Shown in pieces: positions 44,711 through 57,715 of a DNA stretch of 64,000 nucleotides. Numbering within the stretch: the first letter of the stretch is position 1; each line of letters starts with the position of its first letter. Both the position numbers and the translations under genes were made by a program. This DNA is from Microstegium vimineum (Eukaryota; Streptophyta; Magnoliopsida; Poales; Poaceae), in contig CM039128.1 of the NCBI GenBank assembly GCA_022036555.1, forward strand, positions 4,960,049-5,024,048, given 5' to 3'. Below the pieces are notes generated by a model, which ran no database searches, had not been told where the DNA came from, and was given only the letters and a program-made list of their open reading frames with translations.

Positions 44711-47700
44711 ATCAATCACATGCCGCTGATGAAGGGCTGACATCAATGCGACATTAAGTAAAAGATTCCAACGATTATATCACCTGTATAGTAAAAGACA
44801 TGCATTTTTATTCCGCTTTAAGCATATCGTAATAAATAAATGAAGGGCGGCTCATATATAACATCATATGCATAGTATGGCATACATATGATTGTTCACA
44901 TTGAAATACATTCAACTAAAATAAATTTATTTGCTTGTGTTATATATATCTTTATATGCTTGATCACCATGAGATGCTTATAACTAAAATAAGTTTACTT
45001 GAGTGAGCATAGATATGCTAGAGTGTTTAATTCCTTTGTGAAAAGTGTTTTAATCTCTTATGCCAAGTGTTGAAAAATCCTTTTCGAAACCCTAATTAAG
45101 GAGGATTAAAATATGACTTAAATATGGGTTTTAAAAACTAATAAGAATTGGACCAAGAGTGTATTAACTTGTTTGAATATCTTTTCAAAACAACCAAAAA
45201 CTATGTTTAAAGATTTTCATCTTGTATTCAACTTTTTAAAGTAATTGCAAAAAGGGTGTTTGATTTTCAAGTTTAAATTCAAATTCAAATATGCTTTTCA
45301 AAATATAAAAAGATTTGGACAAAAGCGTTTAAGAAAAGTTGTATAGATCTTCAATCCAAGCAAAAGTTGTTTTTGGAGTTTTTAAAGTTTTATTAAAAAA
45401 TCTGGAGTAATTTAAAAGGGAGAAAATCAATTTCAAACCCTATTTCAAATTTCAAAGTGCATTTTAAAATCTAAGCAGAATTTGAAAATGTTCCGTTTAC
45501 AAAAGTTGTATATTTTTAAAAACTGAGCAACTTTGATGTTTGGAGATTTTTGAGTGCAGTTCAAATTTTCAAAGTAATTTTGAAAACGGTTTCCAGGGGC
45601 ATAACTGTAATTGAGCTACATTACTAGGGGAGAGGCACCAGCGCCGCCGCCGCTTTCCGTCGTCGCGCTGGCCTTCCAGGCCGTTCTCGCGCGCAGTCGA
45701 GGCCGCCAGCGTGACAAGATCTCTTCCACGCGTCGTTTCCGCCATCCGCGACCTTGTTCTATATAGCGGAGCGTCCCTATCCGCTCCCGTTTCCCTCCTC
45801 TGTTCTCGCCGCCGCGAGCCACGCAGCTCCGACGAGCTTTGCTCGCTCGTCCTCTGGCCTTCGTGAACAACCAGCAGCCACAAAGCCTCCGACACATCCG
45901 TGCGCACACCCCGAGCCATTCGGTTGAACCTCGCACCCGTTGTTTTGCCCGGAGCAGCGCTTTCTTCCCCAGCTCCGGCAGAGCTCCGCCGCGATCCGTT
46001 TTAGCGTGGACAGAGCTTCAAGATGGCTTGTTTATTCAATTGGTTCACATTCTTTGTTCTTTGAACATCTATTATCACGTTTCTCCCCTTGGTTTCTTGT
46101 TTGCAGCCTCCCGCACCCGGAACAACGCCGAGCAGTGCTCCCCGCGCCGCTGCCATTGCCCTCGTCGACGACAGACCCTTTCCGAGCCTTCCCAGCTCCT
46201 CCTGTCGCACGAAAAAGCACGTGTGTGAGCCCCTGATCCTTTGTTTGGTATCGGTTGTTCGTGAATCTCCTTGTATCGCGCTGCCCGTGGTGCTCCGATC
46301 AGCTTCCGCCGCCGCGCCGTCTGTGTCCGCGGTCGTGGTGTTCTGAAGGCTCTCCTGTCCAGTTGAGCTGCGTGTTAGAGTCGTGGGAAGTCGTTGATCG
46401 CGTTGGTGTGCTCGGTTTGGCCGTCGAGGTGCTGTAGTGGCCGGCCCGCGCACGTCCGAGCTCTCCTCCCGCCATGGCCGCCGGCGAGATTTCCCCGGAG
46501 CTCGGTTGTACCAGCTAGTTAGGTCTGTGGGTGCGGGGAAGAGTGAGGAAGATGGTGGTGAGTTCGGTTGGTCGAGATCGGTCATCGCCGGCGAGCTGTG
46601 CGGTCTCCAGTGATCGCCGGCGTGCTTGGTATGGCTGACGGGTGGAGTGGCCTGCTGCCTGTGCAGTGCTGTTTTGTTTTTCTTCAAAATAAACAGACCC
46701 AAACTTTGTTAATTTTGTTTGAATTTGCTAAGAGCTCTATAAATTGCAAGATAATTTGAGTATGATCTTTGATACCTGTAGAAGAATACAAAAATATGAC
46801 ATTTGCATTTTCAGTATGTTTTGTTTGCTATAAAAATACCCATTTAATTAATAAATAATTGCTATAAATGAAGTCGTTAAAAGTAAGTAAGATAATTAGT
46901 GATAATTTTGGGGTTTGTGTGAACTTTTGGATTGATTGATGACCTTAGGACATAATCATGATGTACTTTGGCAACCAATTCATTGTTTGAGTTTTGTTAA
47001 TTGTTGCTTAAGTAAGTAATAAAGGTTTTAATTAAAATGCTAAATGAAAAATGATTGTTTCCTGAATAGAGTACTGTTCCAAACATCATGAAATTAATTT
47101 TGCCACATGCTTATCACATGTTCTTCCTATATTCAAAATTTAAGCTCATTTGGATAAAGTTTAATTTTGAGATGGTAAATAAATTGTTAAATAAATATCA
47201 ATCATAACCTTATTCAGTTCTTTTGGACATAATTATTAACTTAACTTGCTAATCAATTAGAAAACTCTAATTCACTAGGTTTGAGTGACTTTTGGATTTG
47301 TTTTTTAATCAAAGTCATCAACCCCAATAACTTTGGACTTGTTTGATAAGTAATATTGTAATACTTTACTCAGTGCTTTTTGGATACAATAATTAACCTG
47401 ACTTTTAATTAAAATAAACCTTAATCTAGTTTAAGGAAAATAAAACCTAATCTTGCTCAGTACTATTGGATATAATTATTAACTTGATTAGTTTAACTTA
47501 ATTAAACTTTAATCCTTAATTAAGTCTTAAGTATGCAACTGTACCGTGAAGGTAAGTTGTACTCAAGGCTTACTGAATCTTGATTACAACTTAATCAACT
47601 AAGTTTCTTTCACCTTTGTTAAGTAATGTAATTACGATTCAAGTTTTGTGATTGCTATGCAAGCATCATGTCTACTATTCACGCATCATCTTAGACATGG

Positions 47701-49228
47701 CATGTTACTTTATCGTGTAGAAAACGAATCGGGAAACATGGTGAACCACGTTATCAAAGTACATCAGAGGTCGTTCGAGGTCGTGTTTGGCATCTGTTGT
47801 GCAGATCCCGAGGTCGTCTACCCTGCAACTCAAGGCAAGCCCGGTGCGTTTAAATCATTTCCTTATGTTGAAAGTATATTTTTGTTAAGCTTATGGTTAA
47901 ATATTGCATGAAAAACTCTTTCTCAAGTGAATACCTAATTTCAAGTGAATACCTAATTGATGCATTATCTACCTTGACTATTCAATACTTTTCCTTGACA
48001 CAGTTGAGATTCAAAGTTGATGCAAATGCTTAGCCATGTTTAATAAAGAAAAACCAGGTGATTGCCTGTCACCTGTGAATTTTATGAGAATACTCCCTTT
48101 GAGAATTTTAACTTATTGTTTTTAGAATGAATGGAAAGAATGTAGGGAGTAATAAGCTGAGATCGGGTGGACACGGTGTTAGTGAGCCACCAGATGGGTC
48201 TGGTGAGCGGGTTCTTTCCGACTATGTCGATTAGGAACCGTCCGTTGTGGATGTCCAAGAGCCGTGACTTTGGAGTACTGGTCACATACTTCGGGAAGTT
48301 GGACTCTGGCTATTCCATGTTGAGAACGGTTAACCCGCATTGGGAGTGGAGAGATGACGAAAGTAGTGTGTACTCTCCTGGTCTAGGGATGGCCTAGGGC
48401 TGGATGGGAGGTGTACTGTGCTCTCGGGTGGTGAAACCCCGGTCTTGGGTGGAGGATCCGGAGAAAGGTTGTCATATGAAAGCTTTAGTGCTACATATGT
48501 CGTGTGATAAGGAAGCCCTAGCTGGGTTTAATCGATTCGAATTGTCGTGTTTCTCGGATATGGAAACATGACTCTGGCTACCACATCGTAGTTAATTAAA
48601 CTTACGATAATTAAACTTGAACCGGTTACTATGGATATGTTTTTTTTATGAATATGGTTATTACCACGTTATCGATCAGAACTACGATCGATACTTGGGT
48701 AACTGTTTACCGGAAACGAATCAATTTAAAATGTTTTATCAAATGCTCATTTCCGCAAAAGCTTTGATATTGGTGCAAACCTACCTTACCCACTTAACTT
48801 GCATTTCTTTTGTCCACTAAAGCATATATTGGTCGGTTAAGCCTTGTTGAGTACTTTTGTAATCAGAGTTTGTTAACCCCTGTTGCAGGTAAGGCTCCTT
48901 TTGACGGACACCTTTCGGTTGGTCAGTATAGAAGTTAAAGAAGGCGAATAAGCTTGTATGAAACCTAGGGCAAGGTTTCCTACTTGGTAATGAAATAACC
49001 TAAGTTTGAAAGTTTGAAACTACATTTTGTTAATTAATTTATGTAAATCTTCCGTGATATATTTTGTAATGAAGGTACGATGTTGCAATACTCGTGAAGT
49101 GATTCTGCTTGGAAGAGGTGGATGACTCGGTTAACTCCGATGACACCAGACAAATTTATTTAAGGCTTGGATCACTTGTGTGTGATTAGTGTCGGGTGGA
49201 CAATAATCCATTGGGAGGTTCCGTCACA
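44711..49228. mobile_element. Probable remnant of a large LTR-type repeat (boundaries uncertain)
   Basis: The region has no gene. Its make-up resembles the long LTRs of grass Gypsy elements: runs of AAAATTTGAAA-type AT-rich DNA, a GC-rich leader-like block at 45600-46500, and low-complexity AT tracts. The right edge may be GGTTCCGTCACA at 49217-49228. No left end and no target duplication could be fixed, so classification is inference. Confidence 0.3.
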
Positions 49229-50062
49229 TCTACTCCCTCTATATATATCTAACGTGGGAGTAGGATGTCGGATCAACGTATATCAGGCGGCAAAAGCACG
49301 GCCCATTAATGGTTATTTGAATCGGTGGCGTGAAGTTCGGCCAGTGGTTGTTTTTTTTTAAAAAATTCTAAGTATGTCAACATACGTATATAACCTTTTA
49401 ATGTATGTATATATACGTACCAAAGTATGCGTCACGTCGCTGGTCGGTATGCTCAGATACGTAACATTTATAAGAGTATTAATATTAATATATAAAGTAT
49501 ATACATATTTAATTTTATGGTTATATTCAGCATGGTAGTATACATGCATACTTGTAGTATATGGAAGTATCTTCGTATACTCATCTAGTACGTAAACATG
49601 TAAACTACAACATCTATCAGAGTATGTATACATGCATATTTGTCACTACTAAAATATTAAACTTCTCCTAGTGTTTTGGTAGTTAAAAATTTAGTACAAA
49701 CTTTTCCTACTAAATATCTCATATCTCATAGTGAAATTTCCATATACCATAATTAGTGGTAGTGTTTTATCTCCCCCAACTTAAAAGATCAAAAAGGAAG
49801 ACTTCTCCCTCCGTGCGACCTTGCCATCGGCCCGCGCGTCCCTCCCCCGTGCGAAGTTATTTTCCAGCGCCGACACGTGGGCCCGTGCGACGCGACCTCC
49901 CCCGCAATCAACGTCCTCCCGCAATCGTGAAAGGAAGGAGATTCGCGTGCGCCTGCGGCCCGTCCGAAAAATGCTCCCTGGCAGGCGCAACCCACACTGC
50001 GGCCTCCTCTCCCTCCCGGCCGTGAATCCTCCCCGCCGCCGCTCGCCACGGGGGCGCCCATA
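49229..50062. other. Intergenic AT-rich DNA, then GC-rich DNA
   Basis: The part at 49360-49640 is full of GTATATAC/GTATGTATA motifs. From 49800 GC rises toward the gene fragment at 50063. No boundary is clear. Confidence 0.4.
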
Positions 50063-50452
50063 GCCGAGCTCGAGTTCGTGCGCACACAGATCCAGCCTAA
50101 GATCTCCGAGCTGCGCCGCCGCTACGCGTTGCAGGAGCGGGAGCTCGGCCGCAGGGTGCTCGAGGGGTGGGCGCCGCGCAGGGCGGGGGGACGTGTCGAC
50201 CTCTCCGGGATCACCGCCATCCGTAACGCCATCGTCTCTGAAGTGGATGGCAGGGAGGGCTGGAGGCGCGCGGTGTGGAACAGGGAGGTGGAGGCGGAAG
50301 AGGGGAAGGAGTGGGAGGTGGTCAGGATGATACGGGACGGCATCAAGGAGTTCGAGCACCGGAGCCAGACCAACGACATTTTTGACAGGTTGCGCAGTAC
50401 CGGCGAGCTCGTTGAGAAATTCAAATTTTGCACATCCAGCTCATTATTCTAA
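50063..50452 (+). pseudogene. Unrecognised gene fragment, alpha-helical charged protein
   Basis: This frame reads AELEFVRTQIQPKISELRRR and on through EHRSQTNDIFDR, with high charge and helix- or coiled-coil-like composition. I do not recognise the family. The frame is open upstream without an ATG; codon ATA at 50060-50062 sits where a start could have been. A possible splice donor (GACAG/GTTGCG) is at 50388, after which the reading loses character. It may be a first exon with a lost start, or a fragment captured by a transposon. Confidence 0.4.
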
Positions 50453-51492
50453 TCTAATTAATTGGGCAATGTTGCTGGGCCTGCTTTGATTGTGTGGATT
50501 GCCCCGGGCCTCTGCTGTCGCCGCTGCCATATACGCTAGGTCTTCATTGGCAATTTTTTGTTGGTCGAATTTTGTTGTGCATCAGTAGAATTGCAAGGTG
50601 AACATGATATAACTCATTTATTATTTTGTTATTTTGTCCATATAAGTTGATGTGAGCTCATTTTCCCCCACTTACCTTGATACAGGGTTTTTGTGTATTG
50701 TAGTGGGATTATGGATAATAGATTCATGTTTCAAGTGCCGTAGGTCACATTTTTTGAATAATGAATTGTGGACTGCCAAACAGAACGGTCAATTGATTCT
50801 TGCTTGCTTGTAGTTGATTCATTAGACTGCCAAACAGAACGTGAAGCCCTGCAATTGATGACAGTTTCTCTTGAAACAACTTAAATAGGGGGTATTATAG
50901 CAACAAAGTTAGAACTATAATTTTTATCATACGAATTTGCAATACAAACTAACAGAACGTCAAGAGCTTGTAAATATTCTTCTCATGATTCCTATCTTGG
51001 AGCTCGGTTAAATTTCTTTATCGAATTAAAACATACATTTACTGATGTATTTTTGGCGACAATAGGTGCTGGTTGCAACACAATTGCCTTGGGAGGCTGC
51101 AAGTTGGTTCCAGGGCACAAGAGATGTTGTAGAAAAAAATTATATGGGTACTTGAGGTAATAGTTATTTTGTTTTTACATATTTTTATTTCATATCTATA
51201 TTTGTGCCCTGGAGCGCTGAAACAACTCCTCATGTGATAGATTTTTATTTGTTTGTTTTTTGGGATTTGTCTGGACTCTGGAACAAGGTTTTGACCATGT
51301 AAGGTGATCTAGGTATCAACAGTGATCGTCTAGAGCTGGTCATAGATTATTGTAAATTATTTCGTTCATTCCTTGAATTGTTTTAGTTGGTAACTGACAG
51401 GTTGCAGATATACAATAAACAAGGCCTGGTCAAGCAGTGTGAGCAGTTTTATTTTATTTTATTTTTCAGAGAACTGTCCTAAAGTTGTGGTG

Positions 51493-52956
51493 CAGTTGGA
51501 ATAGAGCCGTTGAAGATCCCTCTTTCTGTGGAATGCACCACAATCAATGACGTCTCCGTGTGGGAGTGGGCTGGCTCTGCTTATGATGAAGGTGCTAGCT
51601 GAATGGTTTTCCACTTATTTTGGGTGCCCAATTCGACTGGTGCGCTTCAAGGAAGGTGCACACCTTTGTTTCTTCCATGCCTTTCCATTTACCTAGAATA
51701 TACTACTAGATGAGATCTCCTGCATTACTTGTGGAGGACTTTGATTTTACTCTATCTTTTAACAGATTCGGAAACTAGGCTGACTGACCCTGATTATGCA
51801 CGGGATTACAAAACCATGTTTTCTGATGGTTTCCCTTATCTGATAGTCTCTCAGGTGTTATCTTGCATATAGTGGTTTTCAGATAAATGCTATCTGCAAA
51901 TGTTGCTGAACAAAAAACGTTACCTGACAATGCATAGCTGTTTTCAGGGCTCATTGGATGCACTAAATGAGATACTCAAAGAGCCTATACCAATTAACCG
52001 CTTCAGGCCAAAGTGAGCTATGCATAATGTGCGCTTGTGTTTGACTACTTTCTAAAACACTATTTTTGGGTTAGTTGTTGTGGGGTTGTGGTTGATAATA
52101 ACAACTACAGTTGCTTAGCAGAAGCTTTCACCTGCCAATAGTGTAACTGTTGTGCTTGCTTTAATTCTTACAAGAATAATTTCTTTTGACAGTATTTTAG
52201 CGGAGGGGTGCCACCCATATGCAGAGGATCTATGGAAATCAGTAAAGATAAACAAGTTAACATTTCAAGGTGTGAAGTTATGTGGCCGTTGCAAGGTAAA
52301 AATACAAGGCAAGAATCCCAGGATCAGATTTCAAATATGTTCTTTGCTGCGTGGTTAGATCATCTATTGATTTATGTGGTAAACTGATGACAAAGTAAAT
52401 CGATAGTTTGCAATAGTCAATTGGCTCAGTTCTGCTCATGAAGTAATCTTCATAAATTGTCATATAACTCATGGAAACTATAATTTCCAGGAACATTGAA
52501 ACCAAATAGATTCAGTACTATAATGTGCTCTGTTAACTTAAGCAAACCAGCATGGATAGAAAAAAAAATCTTAACTATTCACTTTGTGCTGGCTGATTCA
52601 GGTGCCTACAATTAATCAAGACACTGAAATCAGCTGAGCCAACTGAAACTCTGCAGACATACCGGTCAGGTGAAGTGTTGCTTCCTAGCCACAAAAATAA
52701 ACGGCAGGTGAGGTGATTGTTGCATGCATCTTATATGTGGAATTTGGTGCTCCACATGCTGGCCAAATAGACTCATAATGGCCTAAATCATTGAAACTCA
52801 TGCTTTTGTCCATCTTTGTAGGTGTACTTTGGGCAAAATGCAGTCTGCAAGGAATCCCTTTTACTGAATGGCAAAGGAAGGATCGTCAAGGTCGGTGATT
52901 CGGTTTATGTTACACAGTCATTCTCTTCATCTAATGAAGTGCCAGCCCCAGCCTGA
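51493..52956 (+). pseudogene. mARC-like (MOSC domain) gene remnant, 5' part missing
   Basis: Exon-like blocks with proper GT-AG edges are at 51766-51854, 51948-52012, 52193-52295, 52602-52707 and 52822-52956, after a first block near 51493-51653. They read SVWEWAGSAYDEGA, GSLDALNEILKEPIPINRFR, EGCHPYAEDLWKS, VKLCGRCK and VYFGQNAVCKESLL. These are MOSC-domain motifs of plant mitochondrial amidoxime-reducing-component-like proteins, which bind molybdenum cofactor; the Cys in the KLCGRCK block is near the expected metal ligand. Frame shifts near 51588 and 52631 break it, and the N-terminal MOSC_N part is not found, so it is a pseudogene. The stop TGA is at 52954-52956. Confidence 0.8.
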
Positions 52957-53814
52957 GTGGCTGGATGAGGGATGTGTAACAGCCACATCTTCTATGTTGA
53001 GCATGCAAAATACCATGAACTGGTTGGGAAACTGTTGGTATCAACAGTTGTGCTTTCCCGACACGGATCATGCTGATGTACCTGTAACCGTGTATCCTTC
53101 GGCAAGGGCACGCGCGGCACTGCAGGCTAGAGCTGCCGGCGCCGGAGAAGGCAGTTGGGGTGAGGGGCGGGAAACTACAGCCCCCAAGATCACGGGTGGA
53201 TCTGCCGAGCTGGCGTGGCACGGGCTACAACAGCACAAGGTGTTGGCCATCATTTTAGTCTTTTTGAAAACTTTCCGTCAGTTTTATCAAACAGAATTTT
53301 AGAGGTCATATCATGTATATGTTTCGTCATATGTTTTATTATATTTTAATTAGTGGAGTTGCTATATAATTGTTGAAAAGGGAAAGATTTGGTAAAGTGT
53401 TTGTTCTATGTTGGAAACTCTCGATGTTTCGGTATCATCCATTGAAAGCAATCCGAAGTTTGGAGCATAATACTATGAACGCTTCTGGATCGCTCATTCT
53501 CATTTTATTTGCCGCCGTAACATCGCACGAGCACTATCACTAAACCCTAAATAGCAAGTTGGATTGTGGAAAAAGATGCGGTGAAACTTATTCGAGGATT
53601 AATTTGTTGGCGTACGAGATTCCTTATCTGAGCCGTATCACAGAAAGGTCTATAGAGTAGAGTTGGTAAGTCTGCGACACCACATTCTCTATTTCACGAA
53701 CTTTATTTTTTTTAATTCAATGTCACTTTAACATCAATATTTAATTTTACAACTTTGTTATTTTATTGTGCGGTCCGTATATTTTTAGCACAAAAGTTTA
53801 ATTGCCCCGTAGCA
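52957..53814. other. Intergenic DNA after the mARC remnant
   Basis: A GC-rich patch at 53080-53220 has an open frame without known domain. Nothing else is recognised. Confidence 0.45.
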
Positions 53815-53834
53815 ACGCAAGGGCATGCTACTAG
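53815..53834 (+). mobile_element. Helitron-like 3' terminus (diverged hairpin)
   Basis: CCCGTAGCAACGCAAGGG, a degenerate copy of the common grass Helitron hairpin, starts at 53806 and is followed by CATGCTACTAG and then T. The element would extend leftward and might include the mARC remnant. The 5' TC end was not identified. Confidence 0.5.
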
Positions 53835-55124
53835 TTACTACTTAAAACACTCATTTTGGTAGTGTGTAGTTTGAAAGTATCTTTATATACTCAATCAGGG
53901 TACGTATATATACATACCTTTTTATCAAAGTATAAGCTATTATCAGGACATACACACATTAAAGGAAAATATATGTAAACTAGAGTAGTACTCTCATGTT
54001 TATGGTACTATCATGGTTATGTTCGCAAGTAATACTCATCACGCAGGTTTGCGAGGCGGTGGCTCGCCGGCTCGCCGCCACCAGAGAAGAGATGCCTAGC
54101 CAGCAGCCTCGTGTACTAATTGTCTGGTGAATGGTGATGAAACGAGATCTCACAAAATCGACATCGTCCCCATCAGCTACTACTTGTCAGATCAACAAAA
54201 GAACCCTCCACGCAGTTGGGTGGCGCCGTCGTAGGGGTCGTCGCCGCCGCCCGGGATGAGTACCGCACAGATGGTGGTGTCAAAAGCATGGGGAGGACTG
54301 CGCCGCCGCTATGGGTTGCCGTGGGATGTCCGTGCCGCCGGAGTGCCCTTGCAGCGATGTCAGCGGGGGAGCCCGCCGCTTCGCCTCTGATCCTGCGCCT
54401 CGCCGGGTTTCCAGGTTGCGCCGTGCTCATAAATGAGAACACCCTATGCGTATATACGGAAACCGTTTGCCTGATCCGTTTTCCACGGTAATTAGCCGGC
54501 ACCCGATTCTACACACGGATGTACTCATACCCTTGCCAGCTAAAAGCGGGTCAAACATTAAAACCCGTTAGCCCCGATAACTGGCCGCTTAGACAGAGGA
54601 TGGAACGACGTCATCGGCCTGTTAACGCGCGGGACTCGCTCGGTGTAGGCTATTAGGGTGGAGAGTAAAAAGGAATTTCCTTTTATATATATATATATCC
54701 TTTTTACTTCTACTTGTATCTACTCTGATAAATATACTTCATGCACGCGAGCGCTAGGCGCACCCTGCTAACGGGCCGCCATCTGTACGGGTTTGGAACC
54801 CTTCCAACCCGTTTAGATTAACAACAAATCGATCCTAATTATATGGCAACCACGCATCTCACCGAATTTCTCTCCTCCCTATTTCTAATCCCCTTCTCAT
54901 ATACAACTCAACAACTCCTTAAAATTTAATTGCTAAATCATATGATTTAGCAAGTTGTTATTTTTTTGACAAGTGAAAAAAATCCTATCTCCAACAATTT
55001 GCTATTCTAACTTTAAAAAAAAATAAAAAAAAATTCGACCAATATCCATCACGGGAGTATCCATCGCGGGACGGAGGAGCGGGGCCGCACCGTCCGCACG
55101 GCCGCCGTCGGGGCGGAGCTGAGC
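53835..55124. other. Intergenic DNA, no gene seen
   Basis: It includes a GC-rich patch near 54050-54420, an AT dinucleotide run near 54685-54700 and AT-rich DNA to 55030. No domain is found in the open frames. Confidence 0.45.
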
Positions 55125-55425
55125 GCAGCGGAAGCGGGATGGCGGGGGGCTCGCCGTCGCGGCCCGCGGGGCGAAGCACGGGCGCGAGCTGCAGCGGGAT
55201 GGCGGGGGGCTCGCCATCACGGCATGCGGGGCGGAGCTCGGGCGCGAGCTGCGGCGGGACGGCAGAGGCCTCGCCATCGCGGCCTGCGGGGCGGAGCTCG
55301 GGTGCGAGCTGAAGCTGGACGTCGCGGCCCGCGGGGCGGAGCTCGGGCGCGAGTCTGCAGCGGACGGCGGAGGTCTCGCCGTCGCGGCCTGCGGGGTGGA
55401 GCTCGAGCGCGAGGCAGCCATGGCG
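55125..55425. repeat. GC-rich minisatellite, about 60-bp period, five units
   Basis: Units of the type GGGATGGCGGGGGGCTCGCC followed by CGCGGCC..GGGGCG..GGGCGCGAGCTG recur at about 55136, 55196, 55255, 55315 and 55360. Because the period is a multiple of three, long repeat-like frames appear on both strands; these are not taken as genes. Confidence 0.8.
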
Positions 55426-57110
55426 GCCACGACGGTCGTCGGAGCTCCCGCCCGCGCGTCCATGGCGGCCGCGGCGGAGCTCCCGCGCGTGCTGCGTCCG
55501 TTGAACCATGGCGTGCTGGTGCTTGGGCGGGCCTCGCGATGGGGAAGAAGATGCCCAGGACGCCTCGCGCGGCTTCACGGGAGAGAAGAAAAAAAAGCCG
55601 TCGCGGGGATTTACACAGTGAACATGAGTGCAGTTTAGGCACAGGACGATATTTACCAAATTGAATAGCAGGTGAATTTGAGGAGTCGATGCTTATCCAA
55701 ATTGTTGAAGATACTCATCCAAATTGTGCTTTACATCTTTCGTCCGTGCAAACTACTAGTGACAGGGGCGGAGACAGGGAGCAGGGGCCTAGCCCCCTAT
55801 GAATTTGAAATGTGTACTATTTTTTTCTAATTTTCAAACAAAATTTGAAAATTTAATTCTATTGGCTTCGATAAAAATAACCCAACTTTGTTTCTCCATC
55901 CCTAACTAGTATCACTTGCTCACCCATGTAAAGACGTGGAGACGTGTTCTGCTAATGTAAAACATACAATTCAGGGCATGGGTTGCATAGAACGTCTATG
56001 TAGGGTGGAGGAGAGAAGTTTAATTTAGGACCACATAGTATATAGGGCTGTTTGGTACAGCTCAGCTTCACTGGAGAATCAATTTTCCTCGGCTTTAGCT
56101 TTAAAACAGAATTTCCGCTAAAGTTGAAACTGTTTTGAGGAACCGTTTGGTAAAATAATTTGTACCAATGGATGAAAATATAAAATGACTACAACACCCT
56201 TAGTTTTGAGGAACCGTTTGGTAAAACAACTTGTCTCACCCTTCTCTTCGCGGGCCGTCATGCTCTCCTTCTCCGGTTCGCTAGCTCTAGCCTCCTTCCC
56301 TTCTGCATTCGACCTCGTTGAGATGGTTGGGCCCCGCCCTCCTGCCCTAGGTGAGCCTGGGTGGTCTGTCGCCTGTCGTGCACCACTCCGCCATGCCCTA
56401 GATGCTCACCGTGGCAGGCGTGGAGGCCGCACCACGAGCACTAGACCACGTCACGAGCCCTTCTTCCATGCGGGCGAAGGTCCTGGTCGGGGTATGCCAC
56501 ACACCACGGTAGCCTCACCGCATCTGGGCATCATGTCATGGTGTGGTCTAAGGTCGGACGAGTCGAAGTCTGTCCTCTTGGGGTCGGGCGAGGCAGAGCT
56601 GCCCTCCTAGGGTCGGTCTGAGTCGGAGCCTGCATCCATTGGGTCAGGCATGGCGGAGCTCATGTGACCCTGTTGTGGGATTGACTTAGATAACATCGGC
56701 TCCCTCGAACGTAGGCTTAACAATGAGCGATGGAAATAATCATGTGAACATTGAATACCTTATATTAAATGTTTTAGTTCATTTTTACTTTTATCATCAT
56801 TTTTTTTGTTTCATAAATACTTTGAAGCAATTTTAAATGCACATATAAAATTCTAGACTAATTATATATGTTACCTCGAGCGGGGATCGTCTCCCCAAAC
56901 TAGGTTTTTGTTTAATGCTGACGACGGGTCATACCCTTGAGAGTGAAAGTAGGCTAGAATATTGTCATGGCCTGGTAGAAGGTGCACCAAGCGGCGTGTT
57001 GATGAAGAGTTGGTTCATGACTTGCCATAGGTCTTCAAATTGGACACCCGCTTATAGTAGCCTATGTCCATGCATGCCATTAATTTCAGATTAGTTTTTC
57101 TACATACGTA
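55426..57110. other. Intergenic DNA with MITE-like remnants
   Basis: CAGGGGCGGAGACAGG near 55763 is hAT-MITE-like and GGGCTGTTTGGTACAGCTC near 56046 is Tourist-like, each without a clear partner. GAGGAACCGTTTGGTAAAA occurs twice (56138 and 56207). No gene is supported. Confidence 0.4.
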
Positions 57111-57339
57111 CTCCCTCCGTCCCATTGGAAGTGTCGTTTTAGAATCCGTGGCATATTCTTTAAACATTCGTCTTATTCAAAATTTTTGTTTAAATATTAT
57201 TTATTTTTTCGTGACTTGCTTTATCATCACTAATACTTTAATAATAATTTATTTTTTTTATAAATTACAAAAAATATTTTGAATAAAACGAATGATCAAA
57301 CATAACGTCAAAACATCACTCTCTATGGAACGGAGGGAA
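57111..57339. mobile_element. Stowaway MITE, 229 bp
   Basis: The left end CTCCCTCCGTCCCATTGGAA and right end TATGGAACGGAGGGAA are inverted, flanked by TA at 57109-57110 and 57340-57341. This is the classic Tc1/mariner-related Stowaway signature. Confidence 0.9.
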
Positions 57340-57587
57340 TAATTTTAATGTGTACTTAGACATGTCTAGATATTTTGTTCTTACAAATCTGGATCTCTAA
57401 ATTGATGTATAATATATGTTGATCTCTCTTTTGATTTGATAACCAAATAATTTTTTGATTGCATTCCAGTTGATCTTGATATTAGAAGGTTTAGGGGTGC
57501 CCATCTTTCAAATTCCATCTTCAATATTATTTTGTTGGGCCCTGGCTTCTGAACACCAGGTTGTCACTCACACAACCAAAAACTTTT

Positions 57588-57705
57588 TTCTCGAACGCGC
57601 ACGAGAACTGCGCATCAATATATATCAAGAAGAAAAGGAGGGAGAAAGAACCCCCAGTACAAAAGTTACAGGAACAAAGGTCTATAACACACCCTAAAAC
57701 ACATA
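57588..57705 (-). mobile_element. 5'-truncated LINE-1 3' end, 118 bp
   Basis: On the minus strand the sequence ends GCGCAGTTCTCGTGCGCGTT followed by CGAGAA, as in the 3' UTR end of plant L1 elements. AAAAACTTTT flanks it at 57578-57587 and 57706-57715 as a 10-bp target duplication. No coding part is present. Confidence 0.7.
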
Positions 57706-57715
57706 AAAAACTTTT

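Noticed and set aside
45569..46702. Possible gene with frames of 98-233 codons on both strands
   Set aside because: No known domain, multiple overlapping open frames, and a setting that looks like a GC-rich leader within a large repeat.
54985..55664. Frames of 140-224 codons on both strands
   Set aside because: These are translations of a 60-bp minisatellite; multiple frames are open and the composition is low-complexity.
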